6,985 nt of DNA from Actinomycetota bacterium. GTDB lineage: Bacteria; Actinomycetota; Acidimicrobiia; Acidimicrobiales; JAHWLA01. Both the position numbers and the translations under genes were made by a program. The notes under the pieces are model-generated. The model saw nothing but the letters and a program-made list of their open reading frames with translations. It did no database searches and was not told where the DNA came from. Numbering within the stretch: the first letter of the stretch is position 1; the number at the start of each line of letters is the position of its first letter. The stretch is from assembly GCA_019347595.1 (NCBI GenBank), contig JAHWLA010000154.1:1-6985 (forward strand), in the 5' to 3' direction. This document shows, one piece after another, positions 1-5,159 of this stretch.

Positions 1-247
1 CCCCCCCGCCGCCCTCCCACACCCTCGCCTCCCGCCTGACGACGAAGCCCACGCCGTCGTCCTTCACGTAGCCGTTGACGAACTTGTGCAGCGCGCCGAC
101 GTCGGTGACGACCTGGCCCGCGAGGCCGGGGACCTGGCGTACGAGGTCGTCGAAGACCTCGCCCAGCGTCGACCCGTTGGCGCGCACGGACCCCTGCCCC
201 CCGGCGTGCTGCCGCAGGATGGTGGGCAAACGGACTTCGACGGCCAC
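1..247 (-). CDS. cysO: CysO-like MoaD/ThiS-family sulfur-carrier protein (partial, 3' end outside window)
   Basis: The minus strand from the GTG at 247 reads MAVEVRLPTILRQHAGG, then a segment with TLGEVFDDLVRQVPGLAG and LHKFVNGYV, the pattern of ubiquitin-like CysO proteins (about 90 residues, ending in GlyGly). In mycobacteria the GlyGly end is converted to a thiocarboxylate that donates sulfur to O-phosphoserine on CysM, giving a CysO-cysteine adduct. A GGGAGG ribosome site lies at 257-252, about four bases before the GTG. The gene follows mec after 40 bases on the same strand, so the two are probably one operon, with cysM expected left of the window. Roughly the last 25 codons (positions 1-80) depart from the family: FVNVYVNDDDVRF would be expected but FVNGYVKDDGVGF is read, followed by a Gly-rich tail, which suggests errors at the contig end. 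The GlyGly terminus cannot be seen. The family call is fairly secure; CysO rather than another MoaD-like protein is inferred from mec. Confidence 0.8.
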   Translation of the reverse strand, partial: MAVEVRLPTILRQHAGGQGSVRANGSTLGEVFDDLVRQVPGLAGQVVTDVGALHKFVNGYVKDDGVGFVVRREARVWEGGGG

Positions 248-287
248 AGGCCCTCCCGAAAAATGTCGACCTAACTGGTGGAGAATC

Positions 288-695
288 CTACCGACGTTCG
301 AGAACAACCGGCTCCTCGGTGATCTTCCCGTCGACGATCCGGTACGAACGCACGACCGGGGCCAGGTCGCGCAGCGACACCACGACGTAGTGCCACGTCG
401 GGTCGGGCGCCTGCGCCACGTCGGTGGGCGACGGGTAGGCGTCGGTGTGGGTGTGGGAGTGGAACACGCCGAGCACGGTGAGGCCGTTGTCCTCGGCGTC
501 GCGGTCGGCCTTCAGGAAATCTGTGCCGTTCACGGTGTAGACGCGCGACGAGGCGGCGTCGTTGCGCGTGGGGTAGCAGCGGCTCGCCTTGCCCGTCTCC
601 GGATCGCCCCCGAGGAGGCCGCACGCCTCCAGGGGCAGGCCGTCGTAGCAGTGGCCGACCATGCGTTGGTACACGTCCTCGGAGAGCCGCAGCAT
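288..695 (-). CDS. mec: Mec, JAMM/MPN+ metallopeptidase (CysO-cysteine hydrolase)
   Basis: This 135-residue protein has the complete JAMM zinc-protease motif: Glu23 in LEACGLLGG, then H79-S-H81, Ser89 and Asp92 in HSHTHTDAYPSPTD, with the standard seven-residue spacing between HSH and Ser. The length and the sequence around the motif fit the bacterial Mec family, which in Mycobacterium tuberculosis is encoded next to cysO and cysM and hydrolyses the CysO-cysteine adduct to release free cysteine and regenerate CysO. The adjacent cysO-like gene 40 bases downstream supports the same role here. It is a soluble cytoplasmic enzyme with no signal or membrane segment. The ATG at 695 has no ribosome site in front but lies nine bases after a TAGCGT -10 box, so its mRNA may be leaderless. 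The start sits only 28 bases from the divergent smpB start. All key residues are present, so it should be active. Confidence 0.92.
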   Translation of the reverse strand: MLRLSEDVYQRMVGHCYDGLPLEACGLLGGDPETGKASRCYPTRNDAASSRVYTVNGTDFLKADRDAEDNGLTVLGVFHSHTHTDAYPSPTDVAQAPDPTWHYVVVSLRDLAPVVRSYRIVDGKITEEPVVLERR

Positions 696-704
696 CGGGG
701 GCGC

Positions 705-714
705 ACGCTACCCT
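705..714. promoter_or_regulatory. Overlapping divergent -10 boxes for mec and smpB
   Basis: The 28-base gap between the two start codons contains ACGCTACCCT. On the plus strand TACCCT (709-714) fits an actinobacterial TAnnnT -10 box and lies nine bases before the smpB ATG. On the minus strand TAGCGT (710-705) fits the same consensus and lies nine bases before the mec ATG. The boxes share two base pairs and neither gene has a Shine-Dalgarno sequence in the gap, so both transcripts would start at or next to the start codon. No clear -35 boxes are seen; they would lie inside the opposite genes. This is inference from spacing only. Confidence 0.45.
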
Positions 715-723
715 CGCCTCCCT

Positions 724-1200
724 ATGCCGCCCAAGGGCACCAGGCCTGTCGCCCAGAACCGGAAGGCGAGGCACGACTACGACGTGCTCGACACCTTCGA
801 GTGCGGCATCGCCTTGCAGGGCAGTGAGGTGAAGTCGCTGCGCGACGGCAAGGTGCAGCTCCGCGACGCGTACGCCCGAGCCGAGGGCGGCGAGGTCTGG
901 CTCTACGGTGTGCACGTGGCCCCCTACGCGCAAGCCACCGGCTTCGGGGCCCACGAGCCGGACCGGAAGCGCAAGCTGTTGCTGCACCGGCGGGAGATCG
1001 ACGAGCTCGACGAGCGCACCAAGCAGGAGTCGTTGACGCTCGTGCCCCTGTCGATCTACTTCAAGGAAGGACGGGCCAAGGTGGAGCTGGCGTTGGCCCG
1101 CGGCCGCAAGACCTACGACAAGCGACACGCCATCGCCGAGCGGGATGCCGCTCGCGACATCGAACGCGCCACGGCCCGAGGCCGTCGCGGGGAGGACTGA
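724..1200 (+). CDS. smpB: SmpB, tmRNA-binding protein
   Basis: This 158-residue protein binds the tRNA-like domain of tmRNA and carries it to ribosomes stalled on broken mRNA, where its C-terminal tail reaches into the decoding site. The family signatures are all present: NRKARHDYDVL (12-22), GIALQGSEVKSLRDGKVQLRD (28-48), the VHVAPY segment (63-68), DRKRKLLLHRREI (80-92) and KVELALARGRKTYDKR (119-134), followed by the basic tail DKRHAIAERDAARDIERA. The ATG at 724 gives the usual family length; the frame is open further upstream, but that stretch encodes nothing SmpB-like and overlaps mec. There is no ribosome site, and a -10 box nine bases upstream suggests leaderless translation. Its RNA partner, ssrA, is in the same window at 4054, separated by the membrane-protein genes. 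A second gene follows one base after the stop codon. Confidence 0.97.
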   Translation: MPPKGTRPVAQNRKARHDYDVLDTFECGIALQGSEVKSLRDGKVQLRDAYARAEGGEVWLYGVHVAPYAQATGFGAHEPDRKRKLLLHRREIDELDERTKQESLTLVPLSIYFKEGRAKVELALARGRKTYDKRHAIAERDAARDIERATARGRRGED

Positions 1201-1201
1201 C

Positions 1202-1798
1202 ATGCCCGAGCTGCTCGACCACGACCGCCTCGTCGTCAACCAGAAGGCCAAGCTCATCGAGCTGACCAACGAGTACAAGATCCGCGACGAGCAGGGCAAC
1301 GAGGTGGGCGTCATCCGCCAGGAGGGGCAGGCGGCCCTGCGCAAGCTCCTCCGCCTCGTCTCCAACGTCGACTCGATGCTGCCGGTACGGCTGTCGATCT
1401 ACGACGCCATGGGCCGCAAGGTGGCCGGCATCCGGCGCGGCTTCACGTGGTGGCGATCGAAGATCGAGATCCTCGACGGCAACGACCAGCCGGTCGCCAC
1501 GCTGGCCCAGCAGAACATGGTGGGCAAGGCTCGCTTCGCTTTGCAGGGCGTCGGCGGCGCACCGCTGGGCGAGCTGCGGGCCGAGAACTGGCGGGCGTGG
1601 GATTTCTCGGTGACCGACCCCGGCGGCGCCGAGGTGGCGCGCATCACCAAGAAGTGGGCGGGGCTCGGCAAGGAGATGTTCACCACCGCCGACAACTACG
1701 TCATCGAGATGCAGCCGGGCGTGACCGGCCCGCTGCGTCTGGCCGTGTTGGCGACGGCGGCGAGCATCGACACCGCCCTCAAGCAGCACAAGGGCTAG
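1202..1798 (+). CDS. Phospholipid scramblase-related / LURP-one-like protein
   Basis: This 198-residue protein resembles the bacterial members of the scramblase/LURP-one (tubby-like beta-barrel) superfamily. Repeated beta-strand units support this: KAKLIELTNEYKIRDEQGNEVG (16-37), LSIYDAMGRKVAGIRRGF (64-81), KIEILDGNDQPVATLAQQN (87-105), FSVTDPGGAEVARITKKW (135-152) and DNYVIEM (164-170), each with a hydrophobic strand and a D/N-G turn. The segment from LRLAVLATAASIDTAL (178-193) matches the C-terminal hydrophobic helix of the fold. No bacterial function is established and scramblase activity should not be assumed. A strong ribosome site, GGGGAGG (1189-1195), lies inside the smpB end, six bases before the ATG, and only one base separates it from the smpB stop, so the two are co-transcribed. 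Its stop codon overlaps that of the convergent slipin gene. The fold assignment is reasonably sure; the role is unknown. Confidence 0.78.
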   Translation: MPELLDHDRLVVNQKAKLIELTNEYKIRDEQGNEVGVIRQEGQAALRKLLRLVSNVDSMLPVRLSIYDAMGRKVAGIRRGFTWWRSKIEILDGNDQPVATLAQQNMVGKARFALQGVGGAPLGELRAENWRAWDFSVTDPGGAEVARITKKWAGLGKEMFTTADNYVIEMQPGVTGPLRLAVLATAASIDTALKQHKG

Positions 1799-2604
1799 CT
1801 CGCGGTCTCTCCCCCGCCGAGGTCGCCGTGTCCGCTGCGCTCGAGGGCGCCGCGGGCGGTGTCCATCAGGCGCAACAGCTCGATGGGGATGGGGAAGATC
1901 AGCGTGGAGTTCTTCTCGCTCGCCACCTCGGCCATGGTCGACAGGGTCCGCAACTGCATGGCCGCGGGGTGCGCTTCGAGCACGCGTGCCGCCTCGGCCA
2001 GCGCGGCGGCCGCCTCCGACTCGCCCATGGCGTGGATGACCTTGGCCCGCCGCTCGCGCTCGGCCTCGGCCTGGCGCGCCATGGCCCGGCGCATGACCTC
2101 GGGGAGTTCGACGTCCTTGAGCTCCACCAGGGTCACCTTCACGCCCCACGGGTCGGTGAGGCCGTCGATGATGCGCTGGAGCTGTGTGTTGATGTCCTCG
2201 CGGTTGATGAGCAGGTCGTCGAGGTCGACCTGGCCGAGGACGCTGCGCAGCGTCGTCTGCGCCACCTGCGACGTGGCGTACATGTAGTTCTGGATGGCGA
2301 CGACGGAGCGCACAGGATCGATCACCTGGAAGTAGGTGACGGCGTTGACCCGCACGGTGACGTTGTCCTTGGTGATTACGTCCTGGGGCGGGATGTCGAA
2401 CGTGACCGTCTGGAGCGTGACCTTCACCATGCGGTCGATGATCGGGACGATGAAGAACAGTCCCGGCCCCTTGGCCGCCATCACGCGGCCGAGCCGGAAG
2501 ATGACGCCCCGTTCGTACTCGTTGACGATGCGGACAGCGGCGGCGAGGATCACCACCAAGACGACGACGGCAAAGCCGATCCCGCCCAGCACTGCTTCAC
2601 TCAT
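1795..2604 (-). CDS. Slipin (stomatin/prohibitin-like SPFH membrane protein)
   Basis: This 269-residue protein has an N-terminal membrane segment (about 6-25) followed by a full slipin-type SPFH domain: NEYERGVIFRLGRV (28-41), GPGLFFIVPIIDRM (46-59), the QTVTFDIPPQDVITKDNVTV stretch (65-84), a VLGQVDLDDLLINRE segment (122-136) and TDPWGVKVTLVELKDVELP (150-168). The stomatin helix AMARQAEAERERRAKVI (174-190) follows. Slipins form membrane-anchored oligomeric cages and scaffold membrane microdomains. Residues 232-246 (NSTLIFPIPIELLRL) correspond to the hydrophobic C-terminal stretch that, in Pyrococcus stomatin, is cut by the NfeD-like protease encoded next to it. Here nfeD lies directly upstream and overlaps by eight bases. 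An AAGGGG ribosome site (2616-2611) precedes the ATG by six bases. The gene ends tail to tail with the scramblase-like gene, sharing CTAG at 1795-1798. Confidence 0.93.
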   Translation of the reverse strand: MSEAVLGGIGFAVVVLVVILAAAVRIVNEYERGVIFRLGRVMAAKGPGLFFIVPIIDRMVKVTLQTVTFDIPPQDVITKDNVTVRVNAVTYFQVIDPVRSVVAIQNYMYATSQVAQTTLRSVLGQVDLDDLLINREDINTQLQRIIDGLTDPWGVKVTLVELKDVELPEVMRRAMARQAEAERERRAKVIHAMGESEAAAALAEAARVLEAHPAAMQLRTLSTMAEVASEKNSTLIFPIPIELLRLMDTARGALERSGHGDLGGGETAS

Positions 2605-3970
2605 GTGACACCCCTTTTCCCTCGCGATCGTCTGTGACGGGCTCGCCGACGAGATCGAGTCCTGTGACCTCGTCGACGCGGACCCGCATGCCCGCCTGGA
2701 GCGGGACCCCCGAGGAGCGGACGTTCCACCAGGCGCCGTCGAGGAACGCCTGCCCGCGGCCGCCGTCGGCCCTCGCCACCTCCACCACGCGGCCGACGAA
2801 GGCCGACGCGCCCGTCGGCGCCGGACGCCGCTGCGAGCGCATCGCCAGACGACCAGCGAACACGGCCCCCGCGCCCACCAGCACGGCCGTCGGCACGATG
2901 AGCGCGAGGCTCAGCTCGAGGCCCGGCGTCTCGCGGAACAGGAAGATGCCGCCGAGCACGAGGCAGATGCTCCCGCCCAGCGCGGCGACGCCGATGCCGG
3001 GGACGATCACCTCCACCACGAACAGCGCGGCGGCCAAGCCCACGAAGAGGAGGCCGACCGTGTTCACGGGCAGCACCGACAGGGCGAACAGGGCCAGCAG
3101 GATGAGGATGGCGCCCGTGATGCCGCCCATGCCCATGCCCGGGCTGGCCAGCTCGTAGACGAGGGCGAGCGTGCCGATCGACAGGAAGAGATAGGCCAGG
3201 TTGGGGTCGGCCAGGCGCTGCTGGAGGCGGCGCAGGAAGCCCATGTCGTGCTCGACGACATCGGCGTCGGCCGTGCGCAGCGTCGCCTGCATCGCGTCCC
3301 CGCCCAGGGCGACGGTGCGGCCGTCGGCTTGATCGAGGACGTCGGCGAGGGAGGTGGCCAGGAAATCGACGGCCTTTATGTCGGCGGCCTCGGTCGCCGG
3401 GATGGAACGTCCTTCGGTGACGGTGGCGCGGGCGAATTCGACGTTGCGGTTGCGCAGCCGGGCGATCGACTCGGCGAAGGCGGCGGCGTCGTTGACGATC
3501 TTGCGCTCCACGTCTCCCCCGCCTTCCATGCTCACGGGCGTCGATGCCCCGATGGTGGTGCCCGGCGCCATGGCGGCTACGTGGGCGGCGAAGGTGATCA
3601 GCGCCCCGGCCGACGCGGCGCGAGCGCCCTGGGGGGCGACGTAGACGACAACGGGGACGCGGGCGGCGAGGAAGTCCTGGATGATGTCGCGCATCGACGT
3701 CTCCAGGCCGCCCGGCGTGTCGAGGCGAACGACATAGGCGGCGAAGTTCTCCCGCTCGGCGCGATCCAGGCCGTCTTCCAGGTGCTCGGCGACGACCGGG
3801 GTGATGGCGTCGTCGACCGTGGTCACCAGGACCCGGCGCGTCTCGGTCGGCTGGCCGCCCGGCGGCTGCCCGGCGGCGTGCGTGCCGGCCGCCACGGGCG
3901 CCCACAGGGCGACGGTCACGGCAGCGACCACTCGGGCCCCCCGTCGCACGCCGCTCGGCCATGCCCGCAT
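2597..3970 (-). CDS. nfeD: NfeD-family membrane serine protease (long form, ClpP-class)
   Basis: This 457-residue protein has the three parts of long NfeD proteins. A signal/anchor segment (about 11-33) precedes a ClpP-like protease domain (about 45-245) containing RLDTPGG (82-88), the catalytic serine in ARAASAG (Ser120) and the lysine in ERKIVNDAAAFA (Lys157). Five membrane segments follow at about 258-275, 284-301, 304-323, 326-346 and 353-373. A soluble OB-fold NfeD domain ends the protein (about 386-447, including GQAFLDGAWWNVRS and VRVDEVTGLDLVGEP). In Pyrococcus the homologous Ser-Lys protease cleaves its partner stomatin, and here a slipin gene overlaps the 3' end by eight bases. The ATG at 3970 was chosen because it begins a normal signal sequence; an in-frame ATG at 4045 would reach into the ssrA promoter and adds an unlikely Pro/Ala-rich leader. 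The ribosome site is weak. The gene is divergent from ssrA, 83 bases away. Confidence 0.93.
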   Translation of the reverse strand: MRAWPSGVRRGARVVAAVTVALWAPVAAGTHAAGQPPGGQPTETRRVLVTTVDDAITPVVAEHLEDGLDRAERENFAAYVVRLDTPGGLETSMRDIIQDFLAARVPVVVYVAPQGARAASAGALITFAAHVAAMAPGTTIGASTPVSMEGGGDVERKIVNDAAAFAESIARLRNRNVEFARATVTEGRSIPATEAADIKAVDFLATSLADVLDQADGRTVALGGDAMQATLRTADADVVEHDMGFLRRLQQRLADPNLAYLFLSIGTLALVYELASPGMGMGGITGAILILLALFALSVLPVNTVGLLFVGLAAALFVVEVIVPGIGVAALGGSICLVLGGIFLFRETPGLELSLALIVPTAVLVGAGAVFAGRLAMRSQRRPAPTGASAFVGRVVEVARADGGRGQAFLDGAWWNVRSSGVPLQAGMRVRVDEVTGLDLVGEPVTDDREGKGVSHE

Positions 3971-4003
3971 GGGCCCCAGCCTGCCAGGTGGGGCGACCGG
4001 CCG

Positions 4004-4032
4004 TTCGGCGGGCGCGTGGGCGGCACTACCAT
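4004..4032 (+). promoter_or_regulatory. Probable ssrA promoter
   Basis: TACCAT at 4027-4032 fits a TAnnnT -10 box, with TTCGGC at 4004-4009 as a weak -35 box seventeen bases upstream. Transcription would begin near 4039-4041, leaving a leader of about 14 bases before the mature tmRNA 5' end at 4054, to be removed by RNase P. A TTGACA at 4047-4052 is a perfect -35 hexamer, but a matching -10 box would fall inside the mature RNA, so it is not used for this call. Confidence 0.4.
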
Positions 4033-4053
4033 GGAGTCGTTGCACCTTGACAT

Positions 4054-4403
4054 GGGGGTGATCGGCTTCGACTTCGGTGGTCGAGGCAGGAGAAGCGAGC
4101 CGTGGTCTCCGGAGCCACGTTAAAGAGCCGGAACAAAAAACAAATGCCGGCCATGAGCCTGCACTCGCTGCCTAAGCAGTAGCGACGGTCGCCCGGTCCC
4201 AGCCCTACGGACCGGATGCGAACGCCATCTTGTAGGGCTTACCCGAACGCCTTCGTCGGTGAGGCGATCGGGGACACTTCAGCCGACTGGGGCCTCTCAC
4301 CGTTGCCGGTGGTGAGGAGAGGCCCGAGATCCAAGCACCGGATGCGCTCGGAGAAGTCCTGCTGAGAAGCTGAAGGACGCGGGTTCGATTCCCGCCACCT
4401 CCA
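4054..4403 (+). ncRNA. ssrA: tmRNA (transfer-messenger RNA)
   Basis: Both ends of the tRNA-like domain are recognisable. The 5' end GGGGGTGATCGGCTTCGACT pairs with CACCTCC at 4396-4402 as a seven-pair acceptor stem with G-U at the third pair, the alanyl-tRNA synthetase identity element. The T arm GCGGG-TTCGATT-CCCGC is at 4379-4395. Helix P2 is supported by GCAGGA (4086-4091) pairing with TCCTGC (4357-4362). The discriminator A is 4403; the next bases are CTC, so CCA is not encoded and must be added enzymatically. Total length, about 350 bases, is normal for a one-piece tmRNA. The internal reading frame at 4146-4175 ends in ALAA and a stop codon. With SmpB this RNA frees stalled ribosomes and tags the broken product for proteolysis. 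It is divergent from nfeD and followed by a strong hairpin. The internal pseudoknots were not folded. Confidence 0.95.
4146..4175 (+). other. tmRNA tag-peptide reading frame (AGHEPALAA, then TAA)
   Basis: The codons GCC GGC CAT GAG CCT GCA CTC GCT GCC TAA give A-G-H-E-P-A-L-A-A-stop, ending in the ALAA protease-recognition tail seen in most tmRNA tags. GCC is chosen as the resume codon because alanine is the common first residue, an A-rich single-stranded stretch lies just upstream (ACAAAAAACAAAT), and an A sits four bases before it, as in the Escherichia coli and mycobacterial RNAs. The frame is open further upstream (EPEQKTN), so a longer tag cannot be fully excluded. Confidence 0.75.
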
Positions 4404-4432
4404 CTCCCATTGTCTTTGTACTAACACCGGTC

Positions 4433-4458
4433 GCGGCTGAGCCACCAGGCTCGGCCGC
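4433..4458. terminator. Hairpin terminator between ssrA and the toxin gene
   Basis: GCGGCTGAGCC (4433-4443) and GGCTCGGCCGC (4448-4458) form an uninterrupted 11-pair stem with one T-G wobble and an ACCA loop. It begins 30 bases after the mature tmRNA end and lies 28 bases beyond the stop codon of the convergent vapC gene, so it can serve both strands. There is no T run on the plus side, as is common in GC-rich actinobacteria; a short T-rich patch (TGTCTTTGTA, 4411-4420) lies upstream instead. Confidence 0.65.
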
Positions 4459-4486
4459 TGTCGCGTCCGCAGCGGCCCCGAAGGAC

Positions 4487-4900
4487 CTACACCTCGATTA
4501 CGTCGACAAGGCCTTCGAGCGCCCGGAAGTCGTCACCGTTCCGGGTGTAGAGCGGCAGGCCTGCGCCGAGAGCGGCGGCAGCGATCAGGAGGTCGACCGC
4601 TCGTGCTCCGCGTGCCTTGCGGCCCGCCGCGGCCACGGCTGCAAAGATGCGGCCGTAGGCACGGGCGGCCTCGCCGTCGAACGGCAATGGATCGAATGCC
4701 GCCTCCGCCCGCTGAAGGCGATCCTGTCGCCGGGCGCGTTCGTCGGCATCCGGCGTCGCATGCGGACCTGCAGCGAGTTCGGCCATGGTGACCGCACTGA
4801 CTGCGGCTTCTATCGGAAGCTGCGATGGATCGAGCTTCTCGAGATCGATGATGACCGACGTGTCGAGGAGCCCCCGCTCCGCTCGCCGCTCGTCAGCCAC
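4487..4900 (-). CDS. vapC: VapC-type PIN-domain ribonuclease toxin
   Basis: This 137-residue PIN-domain protein has the expected acidic residues of the metal-dependent nuclease site: Asp13 in LLDTSVIIDLE (11-21), Glu41 in TMAELAAG (38-45), Asp103 in RAVDLLIAAAA (100-110) and Asp123/Asp124 in TRNGDDF (119-125). Toxins of this class cut tRNA or rRNA when freed from their antitoxin; the target here cannot be predicted. The start is taken as the GTG at 4900, because it begins eight bases inside the antitoxin gene (GTGGCTGA contains the antitoxin stop) and puts the first PIN aspartate at the usual position. A longer reading from an ATG at 5107 only translates the antitoxin in the wrong frame. The gene ends 28 bases from the hairpin shared with ssrA. 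It appears intact. Confidence 0.92.
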   Translation of the reverse strand: MADERRAERGLLDTSVIIDLEKLDPSQLPIEAAVSAVTMAELAAGPHATPDADERARRQDRLQRAEAAFDPLPFDGEAARAYGRIFAAVAAAGRKARGARAVDLLIAAAALGAGLPLYTRNGDDFRALEGLVDVIEV

Positions 4901-5147
4901 GCGGCGACGGGTCCTGCTCTGCGGCGGCGTCCAAGTCCGACCGGAAGCGCCCGTAGTCGACGCTCGGGGCGGCGCGGAACAGTGCCACGGCGGTTTCGGC
5001 GGCCACGAATCGATGGCGACGGAGCGGAGTGAGCTCCCCGACCGGGGTGCCGTTGCGCGTGACGACGAAGCTCTCGCCTTCGTCGAGCTTCCGCATGATC
5101 TCGCCACTGTCGTTACGCAGCTCGCGTTGCGTGATCTCGCGACTCAT
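4893..5147 (-). CDS. Phd/YefM-type antitoxin
   Basis: This 84-residue protein begins MSREITQRELRNDSGEIMRK and continues through SFVVTRNGTPVGELTPL (26-42), the DNA-binding and dimer-forming core of the Phd/YefM fold. The C-terminal half (FVAAETAVALFRAAPSVDYG, then SDLDAAAEQDP) is the variable, acidic part expected to wrap and neutralise the toxin. It overlaps the toxin gene by eight bases, so production of the two is coupled. The ATG at 5147 has no ribosome site; a TACGCT -10 box ends six bases upstream, pointing to a leaderless transcript. A perfect palindrome covers the upstream part of the promoter and is probably bound by the antitoxin or the complex for autorepression. An in-frame reading extends upstream to 5771, but there it runs through the oxidoreductase remnant and is not part of this gene. 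Confidence 0.92.
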   Translation of the reverse strand: MSREITQRELRNDSGEIMRKLDEGESFVVTRNGTPVGELTPLRRHRFVAAETAVALFRAAPSVDYGRFRSDLDAAAEQDPSPRG

Positions 5148-5153
5148 GCTGGT

Positions 5154-5159
5154 AGCGTA
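5154..5159 (-). promoter_or_regulatory. -10 box of the toxin-antitoxin operon
   Basis: On the minus strand TACGCT lies six bases before the antitoxin ATG at 5147, the spacing expected when transcription begins at the start codon. No Shine-Dalgarno sequence is present. The box overlaps the first bases of the adjacent palindrome, so a bound repressor would block polymerase directly. Confidence 0.45.

Noticed and set aside
421..460. GTCGGTG/GTGGGTGTGGG tandem-like repeats on the plus strand
   Set aside because: They encode the conserved His-rich JAMM motif of mec on the other strand; coding constraint explains them.
75..827. Long plus-strand frame opposite cysO and mec
   Set aside because: It is antisense to two well-supported genes, has a low-complexity Arg/Gly/Val composition typical of GC-rich shadow frames, and runs into smpB.
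1447..2637. 396-codon plus-strand frame across the scramblase and slipin genes
   Set aside because: It crosses a convergent gene boundary and is rich in His/Arg/Gly/Asp; both genes it overlaps have clear family signatures in other frames.
2601..3962. 453-codon minus-strand frame inside nfeD
   Set aside because: It is the shifted frame of nfeD, with an Arg/Gly/Pro-rich translation; the other frame contains every NfeD motif.
3971..4045. N-terminal extension of nfeD from an ATG at 4045
   Set aside because: It adds 25 residues before a normal signal sequence and would overlap the ssrA -10 box; the start at 3970 fits the family better.
4047..4052. TTGACA as the -35 box of an ssrA or other plus-strand promoter
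   Set aside because: A -10 box at the right spacing would lie inside the mature tmRNA, and no TAnnnT is found there.
4371..4403. A separate tRNA gene at the CGGGTTCGATTCCCGC T arm
   Set aside because: No D arm or anticodon arm lies at tRNA distance; the acceptor partner is 340 bases upstream, as expected for tmRNA.
4239..4445. Minus-strand frame opposite the tmRNA 3' half, with a WRWRESNPRPSAS motif
   Set aside because: This motif is a well-known spurious translation of tRNA/tmRNA 3' ends on the opposite strand; the sequence is explained by ssrA.
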